A program made the translations under genes and the position numbers. Below, in pieces: positions 21,000-41,339 of a stretch of 64,000 nt of DNA. The DNA is from Euleptes europaea (lineage: Eukaryota; Chordata; Lepidosauria; Squamata; Sphaerodactylidae), in NCBI RefSeq assembly GCF_029931775.1, contig NC_079316.1:64234064-64298063 (forward strand), given 5' to 3'. Each line of letters starts with the position of its first letter. The first letter of the stretch is position 1. The notes under the pieces are model-generated. The model searched no databases, was not told the origin of the DNA, and saw only the letters and a program-made list of their open reading frames with translations.

Positions 21000-21770
21000 T
21001 CCCACTTTCAGCTAAACACTTCTCTGGGCACATGGATTCCCTGCCCCCCCCAATCCTGTCTATCATTAAAGGGCAATGGGTTCCACACCTATAGAAAATA
21101 GAGGGAAGCTTTGAGGAAAGCGCTGCCTCCCCCCCCCCCCAATTTGGAATCTGACTGTTCCCAAAGCAGAACAGAGCGAGGATGGAAGAAAAATGGAGGA
21201 GACCAGAGGGACTGGTGCTTGTTTTTTGCGCTGGGGCTGGTGAACCGCTTGAGGTATTCTGCTGGGTGGAGTTGGGGCGGAGCTGGGGGCAGGCAGAAAC
21301 AATGAGCCTGTTGGAAGGGGAGGGCTCCTGCAAAAGGGACAGACCAAACCGTTGTCAAATACAGCGTGCTTTGTTCCCATGAAAAACCAAAACTACAGAT
21401 AATTGATGGGGATAAATCACGGCCATGAAAAAAACATTTAAATCGTGTTTTTCTTTAGTCCGTTGCAAAACAGAAGCAAAATCTACCGTGAATAATGCCC
21501 CTAATCCATTCCCCAGCAGTCGTACTTAAACAGCTTTTACCCCCACTGCAGAAAAGAGAAATGAGTACTTGTAAGACTTCTCCACAGCATAACAGCATTG
21601 GGGAGGGGTGGGGAAGGGCAATTTTAGTGGAATAAAAGGCATGAGGGATAAGAGTTACACAGCCTCTCCCTACCATGCTGGTCTGCCTCTTTAAACTGCA
21701 GCCCCCACAGCTCTCTTTTTGTAGAAGTTATGGAAAATAATCACGTAATTTCCCAACCTGGGAACCGCAT
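21000..21770. other. Intergenic, no feature recognised
   Basis: GC-rich with a C-run near 21131; no gene or known repeat. Confidence 0.4.
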
Positions 21771-21773
21771 AGC

Positions 21774-21983
21774 TAGGGTTGCCAGCGCTGGGTTGGGAAA
21801 TACTTAGATATTTGGGAGGTGGAGTCTGAAGAGGGCAGGATTTGGAGAGGGGGGGGGACTTCAATGCCATAGAGTCCAATTGCCAAAGCGGCCATTTTCT
21901 CCAGGGGAATTGGTCTTTGTCACCTGGAGATCAGTAGTAATAGCGGGAGATCACCAGCCGCCACCTGGAGGTTGGCAACCCTA
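21774..21983 (-). mobile_element. hAT MITE, TAGGGTTGCCA family
   Basis: Full-length copy in reverse orientation, from TAGGGTTGCCAGCGCTGGG to GGAGGTTGGCAACCCTA. The flanking 8-mers CGCATAGC and TCCATAGG agree at 5 of 8 sites, so it is an older copy. Confidence 0.8.
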
Positions 21984-22372
21984 TCCATAGGTGCTTGTAC
22001 TGTGTCTACCCACCACATCAACTGGGCACAGCTTTGTTTTGTTTAAAGGTGGCAGTGTCACAAAACAAAACATTTCTGCTTCAGTTTCAAATGTTGCTTG
22101 TAATGGGAGGGAAGTGGGCAGCAGAAACAAAGAGATCCAGGGAAGTCTGCTGTGCAGCTGGAGCAAAAGCAGTAGTAGGTAGACAGGCCAGAACCGTGAA
22201 GCTCCACCCCACATTCAAGCACACACCGACAGGCCAGCAAAAAACAGCTACAAAACTAAGGGTTGTGCAGCGTACCTAAGGCGACTCCGAGGATGCTTCC
22301 TTCGACACCGCCTGCAGCAGGGTTGTGGAAGTGTTCCTTTGACAGCACAGGAAGTATTTATCTATTGTTAAA

Positions 22373-22695
22373 TTGTGGAACCCCCTGCTCCAGGATGTGG
22401 TGATGGCTGCCAACTTGGAAGGCTTTCAGAGGGGAGTGGACATGTTCATAGAGGAGAGGGCTATCCATGGCTACTAGTCAAAATGAATACCAGTCATGCT
22501 GCATACCTATTCTCTCCAGTACCAGAGGAGCATGCCTATCATATTAGGTGCTTTGGAACAAAGGCAGGATGGTGCTGCTGCAGTCATCTTGTTTGTGGGC
22601 TTCCTAGAGGCACATGGTTGGCCACTGTTTGAACAGACTGCTGGACTTGAGGGGCCTTGGTCTGATCCAGCATGGCTTTTCTTATGTTCTTTCTG
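22373..22695 (+). mobile_element. CR1 LINE 3' end fragment
   Basis: It contains TGGAACCCCCTGCTCCAGGA and GGATGTGGTGATGGCTGCC (end of ORF2) and the 3' UTR TTGGTCTGATCCAGCATGGC, the same family as the CR1 at 49355-51110. Confidence 0.85.
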
Positions 22696-22699
22696 CCCA

Positions 22700-23669
22700 C
22701 TTTATTGTATTTTCCCATTACCTGAAGGGAACGGTTCAGCCTGGCAAAATCCACTCTGACTTTGCCCTGTACCAACTTGCAATGAAACTGGGATCTTCCA
22801 CTAAAAAGGAATTGGAAGGATGAAATCCTAATGCAAATAATCTTAATAATTATAATTTGCAACAAAGCAAACGCCATCTAGTCCAACCTCCCTTTTCTGA
22901 TGGCATATAAATTATAGGCTGGGGCAAGGGGAGTGAATCAAAGTCTAAAGAGATTATGGGTAAGAATTAGAACTTTAAAGTTCAGCAAGGTACCCATGCA
23001 GCTGATTGCACAAATGGTGCAATTAAAATATGTATTTGTAAGATGATAAAAGGTAAGATATTATGGAATTGATTGGAACACTGAATTCAACAAATTCCTT
23101 CAAATTATGACATAATAGATGCTAGAGGTTTAATTATCTATGAGTGCACACAAATGTTCTTGAGGAAAAGGTGACAGGAAATGTACCTCAACTACCACAC
23201 AAAATTTGAAAAATTCCTAGAGTTACAATGTGTGAACTTTACAATTCTGTATTTTTGAGAAACTGATTGAGAACCCACAAAGTAAATATTCTTGTGGCTG
23301 TTATTAGGCCCTAGAAGGAAAACAGAGAAACAAAAGACCGGTGCCCACTTTTTTTTTTTTTTTTAAAGGCTAACAGCATAAGGTTTCAGTTGGTGAAATG
23401 CAGAGTGGAAGATACTCAATTTTACCTCTCTTCACATAGCAATGGCTATTCCTATTTAAATAATGATGGGAAGATCTGATTATAGATCTCCCAATGCCTC
23501 TTCTAGTCAGGCCCTCACTATCTGACAACGAAGAGATCCTTATTCAAAGCAGTTACTTACAATTTGAATTGGGTCAGAGATCGCTACATATATACACCAG
23601 GTCTAATCATATAACCATACTAATCAGGCAAGCCTTTCTCTCGCTTTCCAAGCCTTCCTAGGTATCCAG
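22700..23669. other. Intergenic, no feature recognised
   Basis: AT-rich with a T-run near 23350. No coding homology or known repeat. Confidence 0.4.
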
Positions 23670-24308
23670 TCTATAGGTAGGGTTGCCAACCTCCAGGTAA
23701 TTAGCAGCACGAAAGGCTCCAAATAAAATCCAACTGGAATTACATCACAAAACTATATTGAGTGAAGCATTACATCATGCTAAGTAAAACAAAATCAAGC
23801 ATTACATCATGCAGAGATAACAAACATATGCGGCTAAGACAATGGCCCCAGTGCAACAAGCTGGTAAAGTGGGGCGGGACAAATCCTTCTACTGTCTGGG
23901 ATGGTCAAGTCGCAAGTCCAAAGAACCAACAAGTAAGCAGGACGGAGAAAGTTCATGTAGAGGAGAGGAGAACGCGTTTCAAAAAGGCTTTCTTCAGCTC
24001 CAATAAAAAAGGCAACGTAAGCTTTAAAGTCCATATGGTGATAAGCTGGTTGTCAAAAAGACCGTCAACTGTGAAGTGTAAGGTGTTACAATGTCACTTA
24101 TACAATACATACAATACAAAAGTCCATGTGGATACTGTAATACAAAAGGAAACTTACCAAAATGCGTCTTAATGAAACTCAATAGCGCATTATACAAGGA
24201 TCCGCGGTGGGGAGCTAACAGGAAGGGAGTTCTTATATAACTGCCAGTATAGCTTCTTAAAGAGACATGACCCCTAATTCAAAAAGCAACCCCGAAATAA
24301 AAATGTAA

Positions 24309-24665
24309 TTATATGAAGCATGACAAATCGAACTCATTATTTAAACCCTTAGGTATAAGAGTCTGAAAGGCGTATATTAAACGAGATTCTTGCTGCAAAA
24401 GAATTTTCTTGGCATCTTGAACGTGAAAAGGTTTAGATTTAAATTGCCAAAGAACAAAAAAGAGTAGGTCTGTGTCAGCATGGCGCGCATGGATGAAATG
24501 TTGTACAAGTGGAGCCTCCAGATTCCGTGCGCGAATTCGCGCACGGTGCTCACCGATCCTAAGACTGATTGGACGGGATGAGCAGCCAATGTACATGAGA
24601 CGACATGGACACAGAACCGCGTACACAGACATAGGGGTACCACAATTGCTAAATTGGCGAAGAGT
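24309..24665 (-). pseudogene. GIY-YIG endonuclease remnant of Penelope-like element
   Basis: The reading frame starts within the element, so only the C-terminal endonuclease part remains. It shows SVYAVLCPCRLMYIGCSSRP (the GIY and YIG segments), RIGEHRARIR (catalytic Arg/His region), LLQQESRLIYAFQTL (metal-binding Glu) and the typical ending GLNNEFDLSCFI. In intact elements this domain follows a reverse transcriptase and nicks the target. The last third is duplicated in reverse in the right arm. Confidence 0.85.
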
Positions 24666-25193
24666 ATAAGAAAATTTTGGCGAGGTAGAGTGAACATTTC
24701 ATCCATGCGCGCCATGCTGACACAGACCTACTCTTTTTTGTTCTTTGGCAATTTAAATCTAAACCTTTTCACGTTCAAGATGCCAAGAAAATTCTTTTGC
24801 AGCAAGAATCTCGTTTAATATACGCCTTTCAGACTCTTATACCTAAGGGTTTAAATAATGAGTTCGATTTGTCATGCTTCATATAATTACATTTTTATTT
24901 CGGGGTTGCTTTTTGAATTAGGGGTCATGTCTCTTTAAGAAGCTATACTGGCAGTTATATAAGAACTCCCTTCCTGTTAGCTCCCCACCGCGGATCCTTG
25001 TATAATGCGCTATTGAGTTTCATTAAGACGCATTTTGGTAAGTTTCCTTTTGTATTACAGTATCCACATGGACTTTTGTATTGTATGTATTGTATAAGTG
25101 ACATTGTAACACCTTACACTTCACAGTTGACGGTCTTTTTGACAACCAGCTTATCACCATATGGACTTTAAAGCTTACGTTGCCTTTTTTATT

Positions 25194-25248
25194 GGAGCTG
25201 AAGAAAGCCTTTTTGAAACGCGCACCAGCGACTAGCCACGCGTTCTCC
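25194..25248 (+). ncRNA. Hammerhead-ribozyme-like motif in the Penelope-like element
   Basis: In the sense strand of the right arm: GGAG, then the core CTGAAGA (25198-25204), a weak helix II, then GAA and helix III made by ACGCG (25218) pairing with CGCGT (25239), then T and CTCC (25245) pairing with the first GGAG. The order stem I - CUGANGA - II - GAAA - III - UH - stem I is that of a type I hammerhead. Penelope-like elements are known to carry such ribozymes. Helix II has only about three weak pairs here, so activity is doubtful. Confidence 0.6.
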
Positions 25249-25782
25249 TCTCCTCTACATGAACTTTCTCCGTCCTGCTTACTTGTTGGTTCTTTGGACT
25301 TGCGACTTGACCATCCCAGACAGTAGAAGGATTTGTCCCGCCCCACTTTACCAGCTTGTTGCACTGGGGCCATTGTCTTAGCCGCATATGTTTGTTATCT
25401 CTGCATGATGTAATGCTTGATTTTGTTTTACTTAGCATGATGTAATGCTTCACTCAATATAGTTTTGTGATGTAATTCCAGTTGGATTTTATTTGGAGCC
25501 TTTCGTGCTGCTAATTTCCACAACGACGTTATATACGGCACAGGTTTTCTATTGTTATTGTAACCTCCAGGTAATAGCTGGAGATCTCTCGTTATTACAA
25601 CTGATCTCCAGCCGATAGAGATCAGTTCACCTAGAGAAAACAGCAGTTATGGCAACTGGACTCTATGGCATTGAAGCCCTTTCCTTCCTCAAACCCCGCC
25701 CTCAGGCTCCACCTCTGAAATCTCCAGATATTTCCCAACCCGGAGCTGGCAACCCTATCTATAAGGTATATATGGATGGCAC

Positions 25783-25915
25783 ATGATATAGCAATCTTGC
25801 TGAAGCTAAGCAGGTCTGGTGTAGTCAGTGCCCAGACAGAACTCTTGCAAATTCTAGGGAAACCACCTTGAGTTCCATGGTGGAAGGTGAGATAGATATT
25901 CCATAAGTGCTGTAA
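25783..25915 (+). repeat. 5S-rRNA-derived SINE fragment, type 2
   Basis: TGCTGAAGCTAAGCAGGTCT matches the internal promoter of 5S rRNA, followed by GTCAGTGCCCAGACAGAACT and a short body. Worn. Confidence 0.55.
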
Positions 25916-26669
25916 CTCTTCATTGCATCATTGTATGGGACTAGGGCACTAGCTGTGGCCCCTGTTCAGTCTGCAGGATGAACCACAAAGCGGGTAAAGG
26001 GTTGGCAGCTGTCCCTGGATGGGGCCATCATTCACCGCTACCTCCAAAAGACACCGAGAAATAGAAATGGCAGAATGCACACCTAGATGCATCCTTCACA
26101 GGTCAACTGCAGCCCTTGATGTAGTACTGTGAGACTGCCAGCTTCTATGGCTGACAAGCCCTCCGAATCCCATTGATCAGGAGAACAGGATATAAATATT
26201 TGAAATAAATAAATATTTCCATGTCTTGCTGTCTGCAGTTGAGTCAGGTGGATGGTTGGCAGCCAGGCGTGGGATATAAATGGCATTAACAGTTCCTAGC
26301 TACACCTATGGATTGGATATGGTGCTATGGCACACATGTGGGGGTACTACACTACCAGAACAGTGAACCAGAGCATGAGCTAGCGGAATGCCATGCTACA
26401 ATCTAGTCCATAGAATGTTTAGAACATGAATTTTTGTATTCGGGTGATTAACAGCGGAATCTTCAGATTTTATGGTCCATCTCAAATGTGTGTCATCAGC
26501 TATCCCAAAATGCATCACAATACATTAGTCTGAGGCTGAAGCAGTCTAGTATAAATGCCAGAGGCAGAAATAATTAGACACTTTTTTTAGGATCAAGAGC
26601 AAAGCAACAATAATCAGTCTACTAAATCTGATATCTTTAACAAATATGGTAAATGGATTATGGAAAGGT

Positions 26670-26865
26670 ACAGGATAGCCCAGTCTCATCAGATCTCGGA
26701 AGCTAAGCTGGGTCAGTACTTGGAAGGGAGACCTCCAAGGAACACTGCAGAGGAAAGCCATGGCAAACCACCTCTTCTTAATCACTTGCCTTGAAAATCC
26801 CACCAGGGGTTGCTATAGGTCGGCTGCAACCTGACGGCACTTTACATTTACATACACACAATATA
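26670..26865 (+). repeat. 5S-rRNA-derived SINE with BovB-like tail
   Basis: CATCAGATCTCGGAAGCTAA and GTCAGTACTTGGAAGGGAGA are 5S rRNA positions of the A-box/C-box region. The 3' end GGTCGGCTGCAACCTGACGG resembles the BovB LINE tail, which would explain its mobilisation. Confidence 0.75.
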
Positions 26866-26981
26866 AATAATCACCCTTGATACGAAGTGATCAAGCAGAT
26901 TATTGTATCAGCTGTAGAGAACAGAAATGTTTTCAAATATAAGCCAAATATTACAAATGTAAACGACGTACATTTTTACAA

Positions 26982-27292
26982 GTTAAAAGGTAAAGGTAAG
27001 GTAAAGGTCCCCTGTGCAGGCGCCGGGTCATTCCTGACCCATGGGGTGATGTCACATCCCGTTGTTTCCAAGGCAGGCTTTGTTTGCGGGGTGGTTTGCC
27101 AGTGCCTTCCCCAGTCATCTTCCCTTTACCCCCAGCAAGCTGGGTACACATTTTCGACCTCGGAAGGATGGAAGGCTGAGTCAACCTTGAGCCGGCTACC
27201 TGAACCCGACTTCCGTCGGGATCGAACTCAGGCCGTGAGCAGAGCTTTTGACTGCAGTACTGCAGCTTAACACTCTGCGCCACGGGTGACAA
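26982..27292 (-). repeat. tRNA-derived SINE, type C, full copy
   Basis: On the minus strand it begins GTCACCCGTGGCGCAGAGTG (A-box region) with B-box GAGTTCGATCCC, and ends CAGGGGACCTTTACCTTTAC. About 310 bp. The tRNA head is too altered in its stems to be a tRNA gene. Confidence 0.8.
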
Positions 27293-27545
27293 AATGTTAA
27301 AAAAACACACCCTCTGAAGCACTAGATGTTTGATACCACAGAACCTGATCATAGCTGTACATTGTAATAACTTCTTTCTTTTACTATTGAACAGCATAAA
27401 AACACTTTTCTGGAATTGCAGAACTGTAGTCAAATACACGAACTCAGGAGTGATACCTGGTATAGATGACTTGAGAAACCTTTTGGAGTACATTAATGTG
27501 GCTTGGGTTTCTGCTGTTAAATCCCTCTAACTTCATGCTCTAAAG

Positions 27546-27935
27546 CAGGGGTGGGGAACGTCAGGCCCGGGGGCCGTATAAGGCCCGCGAAGTCATTTGG
27601 TCTGGCCCTTCATGGGTCCTGGCAGATCTCTAGCTCAGAAGGATTTAAGACTGGCGACCCGCCCCCTCCCGCAGACAGGAATAGCCTCTATTCAAAGCAG
27701 ATGTGAGTTTGTTTTGGCAAGAAAAGGAACCTTTTCCCCCCTTGCAGAAGAGTTGTTAGCTATGGAGCTGCTAGGACCGCCCAAGAAACTGTGTTAACCT
27801 TTTCCGACCCGGGACATGGAGAAATGTATTCCCTCTGTACTACAAGAGGGCTGGAGGCGGAAGTGGCGAATGGCCCTCGAATAATGTTACAAATATCCAA
27901 ATGGCCCTTGACGGAAAAAAAGTTCCCCACCCCTG
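27546..27935. mobile_element. Non-autonomous hAT element, CAGGGGTGGGGAAC ends, 8-bp TSD
   Basis: 390 bp with terminal inverted repeats CAGGGGTGGGGAAC and GTTCCCCACCCCTG and perfect duplications CTCTAAAG (27538-27545 and 27936-27943). Charlie-type hAT ends. No transposase. Confidence 0.92.
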
Positions 27936-27944
27936 CTCTAAAGA

Positions 27945-28530
27945 TTGTGAAAAAACAAATCCCACTGACAAGGAAAGCTTAAAGTTGGACAGATTGGAAT
28001 GGGTTGAGGTTCACAGTTTCTAACTCCATGCTGGAAATTCTTCATCCATTCCTGGTCGCATTTTCTGGCTGCTGTTATACTTCAAGGTACACTGTGATGA
28101 CAGCACTTAAAAGACACCCTTCCAGATTGCCTACAGTATCTGCTACCAGCCAGAACGCTGGGACTGCACCCCGTCAATCAGTTTCCTCTAGTGTGAAAAA
28201 AAATTGCCCTTAACTGCAAAGCCTTTTAGAAACGACTAATTTCTCAGCTTGTCTGTGCTTCATTCCAATACTAATGAAAACATTCAACATTACTCTTGAC
28301 CCTTCTATCGATGCAAGAAGACCTGAATTGTGTAGATGCACCCTTTTTTCACTGGACGATGCCGAGAGCAATTTTCATCCCTTCATATGCAGCTGACTAC
28401 ACAGCTTATAGTTTCTAACTGCAACCAGAGCTTTTGAAATGAAAATGATGAGTAATGCGGCATATTTGAAATTTTTACAGGTCCCTTGATCAAACACAGA
28501 AGCCTTTGAAGCGTGATTGTCTCAGACAAC
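27945..28530. other. Intergenic between lipase and SPMIP5, no gene recognised
   Basis: It holds the SPMIP5 polyadenylation candidate at its right edge. No repeat recognised. Confidence 0.4.
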
Positions 28531-28536
28531 TTTAAT
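28531..28536 (-). promoter_or_regulatory. Putative polyadenylation signal (ATTAAA) of SPMIP5
   Basis: ATTAAA on the minus strand, 30 bases past the stop codon. No AATAAA is closer, so this common variant is the best candidate. Confidence 0.45.
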
Positions 28537-28566
28537 TGTCTAGTGCCAAAGATTATGCCATGAAGA

Positions 28567-38628
<10,062 letters not shown>

Positions 38629-38944
38629 TGTTTCTCAGACTATGATGAAACAAAGGTGATGTTCAAAGAAAAATCCATGTCCTACTATTGATAAGCCTAT
38701 TAAGACATGCATTACCGTACCAGTTGTAAAGTTCATTTCTACACATTAACATGTTACAGAACAAGCCCCCCTCTTTTCCTAGGAGCCATTTACAATGAAT
38801 TTTTCTTCAAATTTCAAACAGGAAAGCCTGAAAACATTTAAGGAACATAAGGGGCCAATCTAATTCATAATTGTTCTCAACAGCAGTTTATATTTGGGAT
38901 GTTCATAAGCAGTGCATGAATACAACTAAGACCTCTAGTTTGCC

Positions 38945-39178
38945 CAGGCTTGCCAACTCTGGCTTGAGAAATTCCTGGAGATTTGGAGGCAGTTCCTGGA
39001 GAGGGTGGAGTCTGGAGACAGGTGAGAGCTTGACAGAGATTTAACGCCATACAGTTCCCCCCCCCCTCCAAAAAAACACTGCCATTTCCTCCAGGGGAAC
39101 TCATCGCTGTAGTCTGGTGATAAGTTGTAATTCCAGGAGAACTCCATGTCCTCCTACCTGCAGGTTGGTAGCCTCTGA
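38945..39178 (-). mobile_element. Worn TAGGGTTGCCA-family MITE
   Basis: GGCTTGCCAACTCTGGCTTG to CCTGCAGGTTGGTAGCCTC keeps the order of the full MITE, with a long C-run inside. Confidence 0.65.
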
Positions 39179-39375
39179 TCATGGTGGTGCCATTTAGGCA
39201 TCCCAACTAATAGCCCATTGAAAGACATATTCAATGAACTTGTCTAATGGTTTTAAAGTAAACCCCATCAGCAGTAGCAAGTTCATCACTTTTGGATTCC
39301 TGGTCTGCCTCTCAGCAACTCCGTATACTGAATACCAAAGTACAAAAAACATGCGAGAAAAACAAAGGAAGGCAT

Positions 39376-39752
39376 TGGGTTGCCAACTCTGGGTTGGGAA
39401 ATTCCTGGCGACCTGAGGGTGGAGCCTGGGGAGGACAGGGTTTGGGGAGGGGCCTCAAAAGTAGGGTTGCCAACCTCCAGGTGGGGCCTGGAGACCTCCC
39501 GCTTTACAACTAGAGCTCCCCTGAAGAAAATGGCTTCTTTGGACAATGCACTTTATTGCACTGTACCATGCTGTGGTGCCTCCCCAAACCCTCCCCTCTC
39601 CAAAACCTCCAGGTATTTCCCAACCCAGGGCTGACAACTCTACAAGAGCCCTCCAAACCAGCCACTTTATCCCAGAAAACTGATCTTTGTAGTCTGGGAA
39701 TAGCTGTGAACGCCAGGAAATCTTCAGACCCCACCTGGAAGAGGGCAACCCC
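39376..39752 (-). mobile_element. MITE with a second copy of the same family inserted in it
   Basis: The outer reverse copy (39376-39461 and 39643-39752) is flanked by AAGGCAT on both sides. A plus-oriented copy of the same family lies inside at 39462-39642. Confidence 0.75.
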
Positions 39753-39879
39753 AAGGCATCGGGAGGGTTTGAGATTCAAGCTACAGCAGGCGCTTCTTTC
39801 GAAGCGTCAGTACAAGAGGGAGGAGAAAGGCAACAAACACTCGCCCCTGCTGTCACCGGAGGGAGGGGGGATGAGCGGC

Positions 39880-40185
39880 TTTTCCAGGACGAGCCCCAGA
39901 GAATCATTCGTTTCATGAGCTAGCAGCCTAGTCTTTAGCCTGAGGTCCGCTCTTGGCGCAATAACCCCGCCCCCGACCGCGGATAGGTCAGTTTACCGTC
40001 CCCCCCCCCGTTCTATCGCATTGTGACCTCAGCCGGCCTGCCCTTACAACATGAGGAGGGAGTGAAGGAGGCTCCTGGAGCGCCGCTGAGATTCGCGGAC
40101 GAAGGCAGGAAACGTTTCGCCATTAGGGGGCGCCCAGGAGCCGGCGGACGAGTGTAATGCGGCGATGCCAACGTAGTCACAACTA
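39880..40185 (-). promoter_or_regulatory. CpG-rich stretch, candidate SPMIP5 promoter
   Basis: About 300 bp dense in CpG (CCCCGACCGCGGATAGG, GCGCCGCTGAGATTCGCGGA), 1.25-1.55 kb upstream of the SPMIP5 start codon. A non-coding first exon here is plausible but I cannot show a donor. No reading frame with homology. Confidence 0.45.
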
Positions 40186-40190
40186 GGGCC

Positions 40191-40346
40191 ATTGATGCAC
40201 GGGAGTTTTTTGCCGCTCTCTAGCTGCGCGTTTTCCCCATCCCGATTCTCAAAACTCTGCAGGGGGGCTTATTGAGTTTTCAGGATTTGGATGGGGAAAA
40301 TGTGCATCTGGAGAGCGGCAAATCTAAGTAAAAACCTCCCATGCAT
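40191..40346. mobile_element. Hairpin MITE, copy 3
   Basis: It opens ATTGATGCACGGGAG and closes AACCTCCCATGCAT. The arms (TTTTCCCCATCC and GGATGGGGAAAA) fold back about a short loop. It lies at the edge of the CpG-rich stretch upstream of SPMIP5. Confidence 0.7.
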
Positions 40347-40524
40347 AGGTATGGGTGTTTTGAGTGTTCTGGGGAGATTGGTTCCTGCTAGAAAAGTCTG
40401 TTAGGTGAGGCTCCATCCTGATCCGTAATACAAATTATTCATTTTTCTTGTTCTTGTAGAGCTCCTGGTGCAACGAGCTGGATTTTTAAGGGCGTGTCCA
40501 GGTTTTTAAGGCACACTTAATAAT

Positions 40525-40692
40525 AATCTACAGTGGGTAGCCGTGTTAGTCTGTCTGCAGTAGTAGAAAAGGGCAAGAGTCCAGTAGCACTAACAAAAAG
40601 TTGTAAAGCGGGAGGTCTCCAGGCCCCACCTGGAGGTTGGCAACCCTACTTTTGTTAGGCTTTAAGGTGCTACTGGACTCTTGCTCTTTAAT
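40525..40692. repeat. Inverted-arm repeat (GGTAGCCGTGTTAGTCTGTC family) holding a MITE fragment
   Basis: GCAAGAGTCCAGTAGCAC faces GTGCTACTGGACTCTTGC. Between the arms is a 40-bp tail of the TAGGGTTGCCA MITE. A short piece of the same family (AGACTAACACAGCTACCCAC) lies at 29520. Confidence 0.6.
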
Positions 40693-41007
40693 AATAATCT
40701 GTCTTCATGTTACTTGTGCCCCGGGAAGCCCATTCACCTGTCTCTATGGCAATGAGAGTCTGAGCAGGGCACCTCTGAGGTCAGGAGACGCGACCCATCA
40801 CCCCAATATCCGTTTTAGAGGGCAGTATAACAAGAATAATGCTGTAATCTTCTTCAGGGGTTTATTCGTTTCAATTAAGAAAGACGAGTGTGGAGGCAGG
40901 CATGACTGATAAAAGTTAACAAAGTTATACTTCGTGTACAGAAATTGGATGCCGTTCTTCTCATAATGCTAGGGAGGGGAGCCTCCAGTGAAGTTAACGG
41001 GCAGAAG

Positions 41008-41330
41008 ATTGGTAAGCGACGAACTAAAGTGCTTCTTCACACAACACGTCATTAAGGTCTGAAACTCACTACCACAAAATGTGTTGATGGCGGTTTAGAA
41101 GGCTAAAAGGGAATTAGGCAAATTCTTGATGGCAAATGAAACCTCCATGTTCAGATGCAGTGTATCTGAGTACCAGTTGCTGATAGGGGCAACAACAAGT
41201 GGAGGCATTGGTGCTCTGCTTGTAGGGTTTCATCAGGCTGGCCACTATGGGAAATAAGGATGCTGGACTAAGTGCACATAGGTCAGATTCCACAGATGTT
41301 CTTGCATGTCACAGACAGTAAAACCCAATC
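41008..41330 (+). mobile_element. Older CR1 LINE 3' end
   Basis: GTGCTTCTTCACACAACACG, then AACTCACTACCACAAAATGT, GAGTACCAGTTGCTG and GATGCTGGACTAAGTG follow the order of CR1 ORF2 end and 3' UTR, more diverged than the copy at 49355. Confidence 0.7.
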
Positions 41331-41339
41331 TCAACTACT

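Larger units (their letters stand above)
23702..25561. mobile_element. Penelope-like element, 5'-truncated inverted dimer (palindrome)
   Basis: Two diverging copies of a Penelope-like 3' part: left arm 23702-24502 (sense = minus) and right arm 24693-25513 (sense = plus), with a 190-bp single-copy centre. The arms look essentially identical apart from one short length difference, so the insertion is recent. It is flanked by a perfect 14-bp duplication AACCTCCAGGTAAT (23688-23701, 25562-25575). A further 48 bp after the right arm, ending TTGTTATTGT, has no partner on the left. The coding end is a GIY-YIG domain, diagnostic of Penelope-like retroelements. No reverse transcriptase is present, so this copy cannot move alone. 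Confidence 0.88.
23678..25757 (+). mobile_element. hAT MITE (TAGGGTTGCCA family) split by a Penelope-like insertion
   Basis: The host MITE runs 23678-23701 and resumes at 25562-25757, ending GGCAACCCTA. Its own 8-bp duplications are TCTATAGG (23670) and TCTATAAG (25758). The rest is the later insertion. Confidence 0.9.

Noticed and set aside
23762-24172. 136-codon frame on the plus strand, mirrored at 25023-25453
   Set aside because: It is antisense to the Penelope-like 3' region and is duplicated only because the arms are inverted. No homology.
24503-24692. Palindrome as an assembly artefact
   Set aside because: The two sides have different flanks, a short arm length difference, a single-copy centre and a matching target duplication, none of which a simple mis-join would make. 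Long reads would still be welcome.
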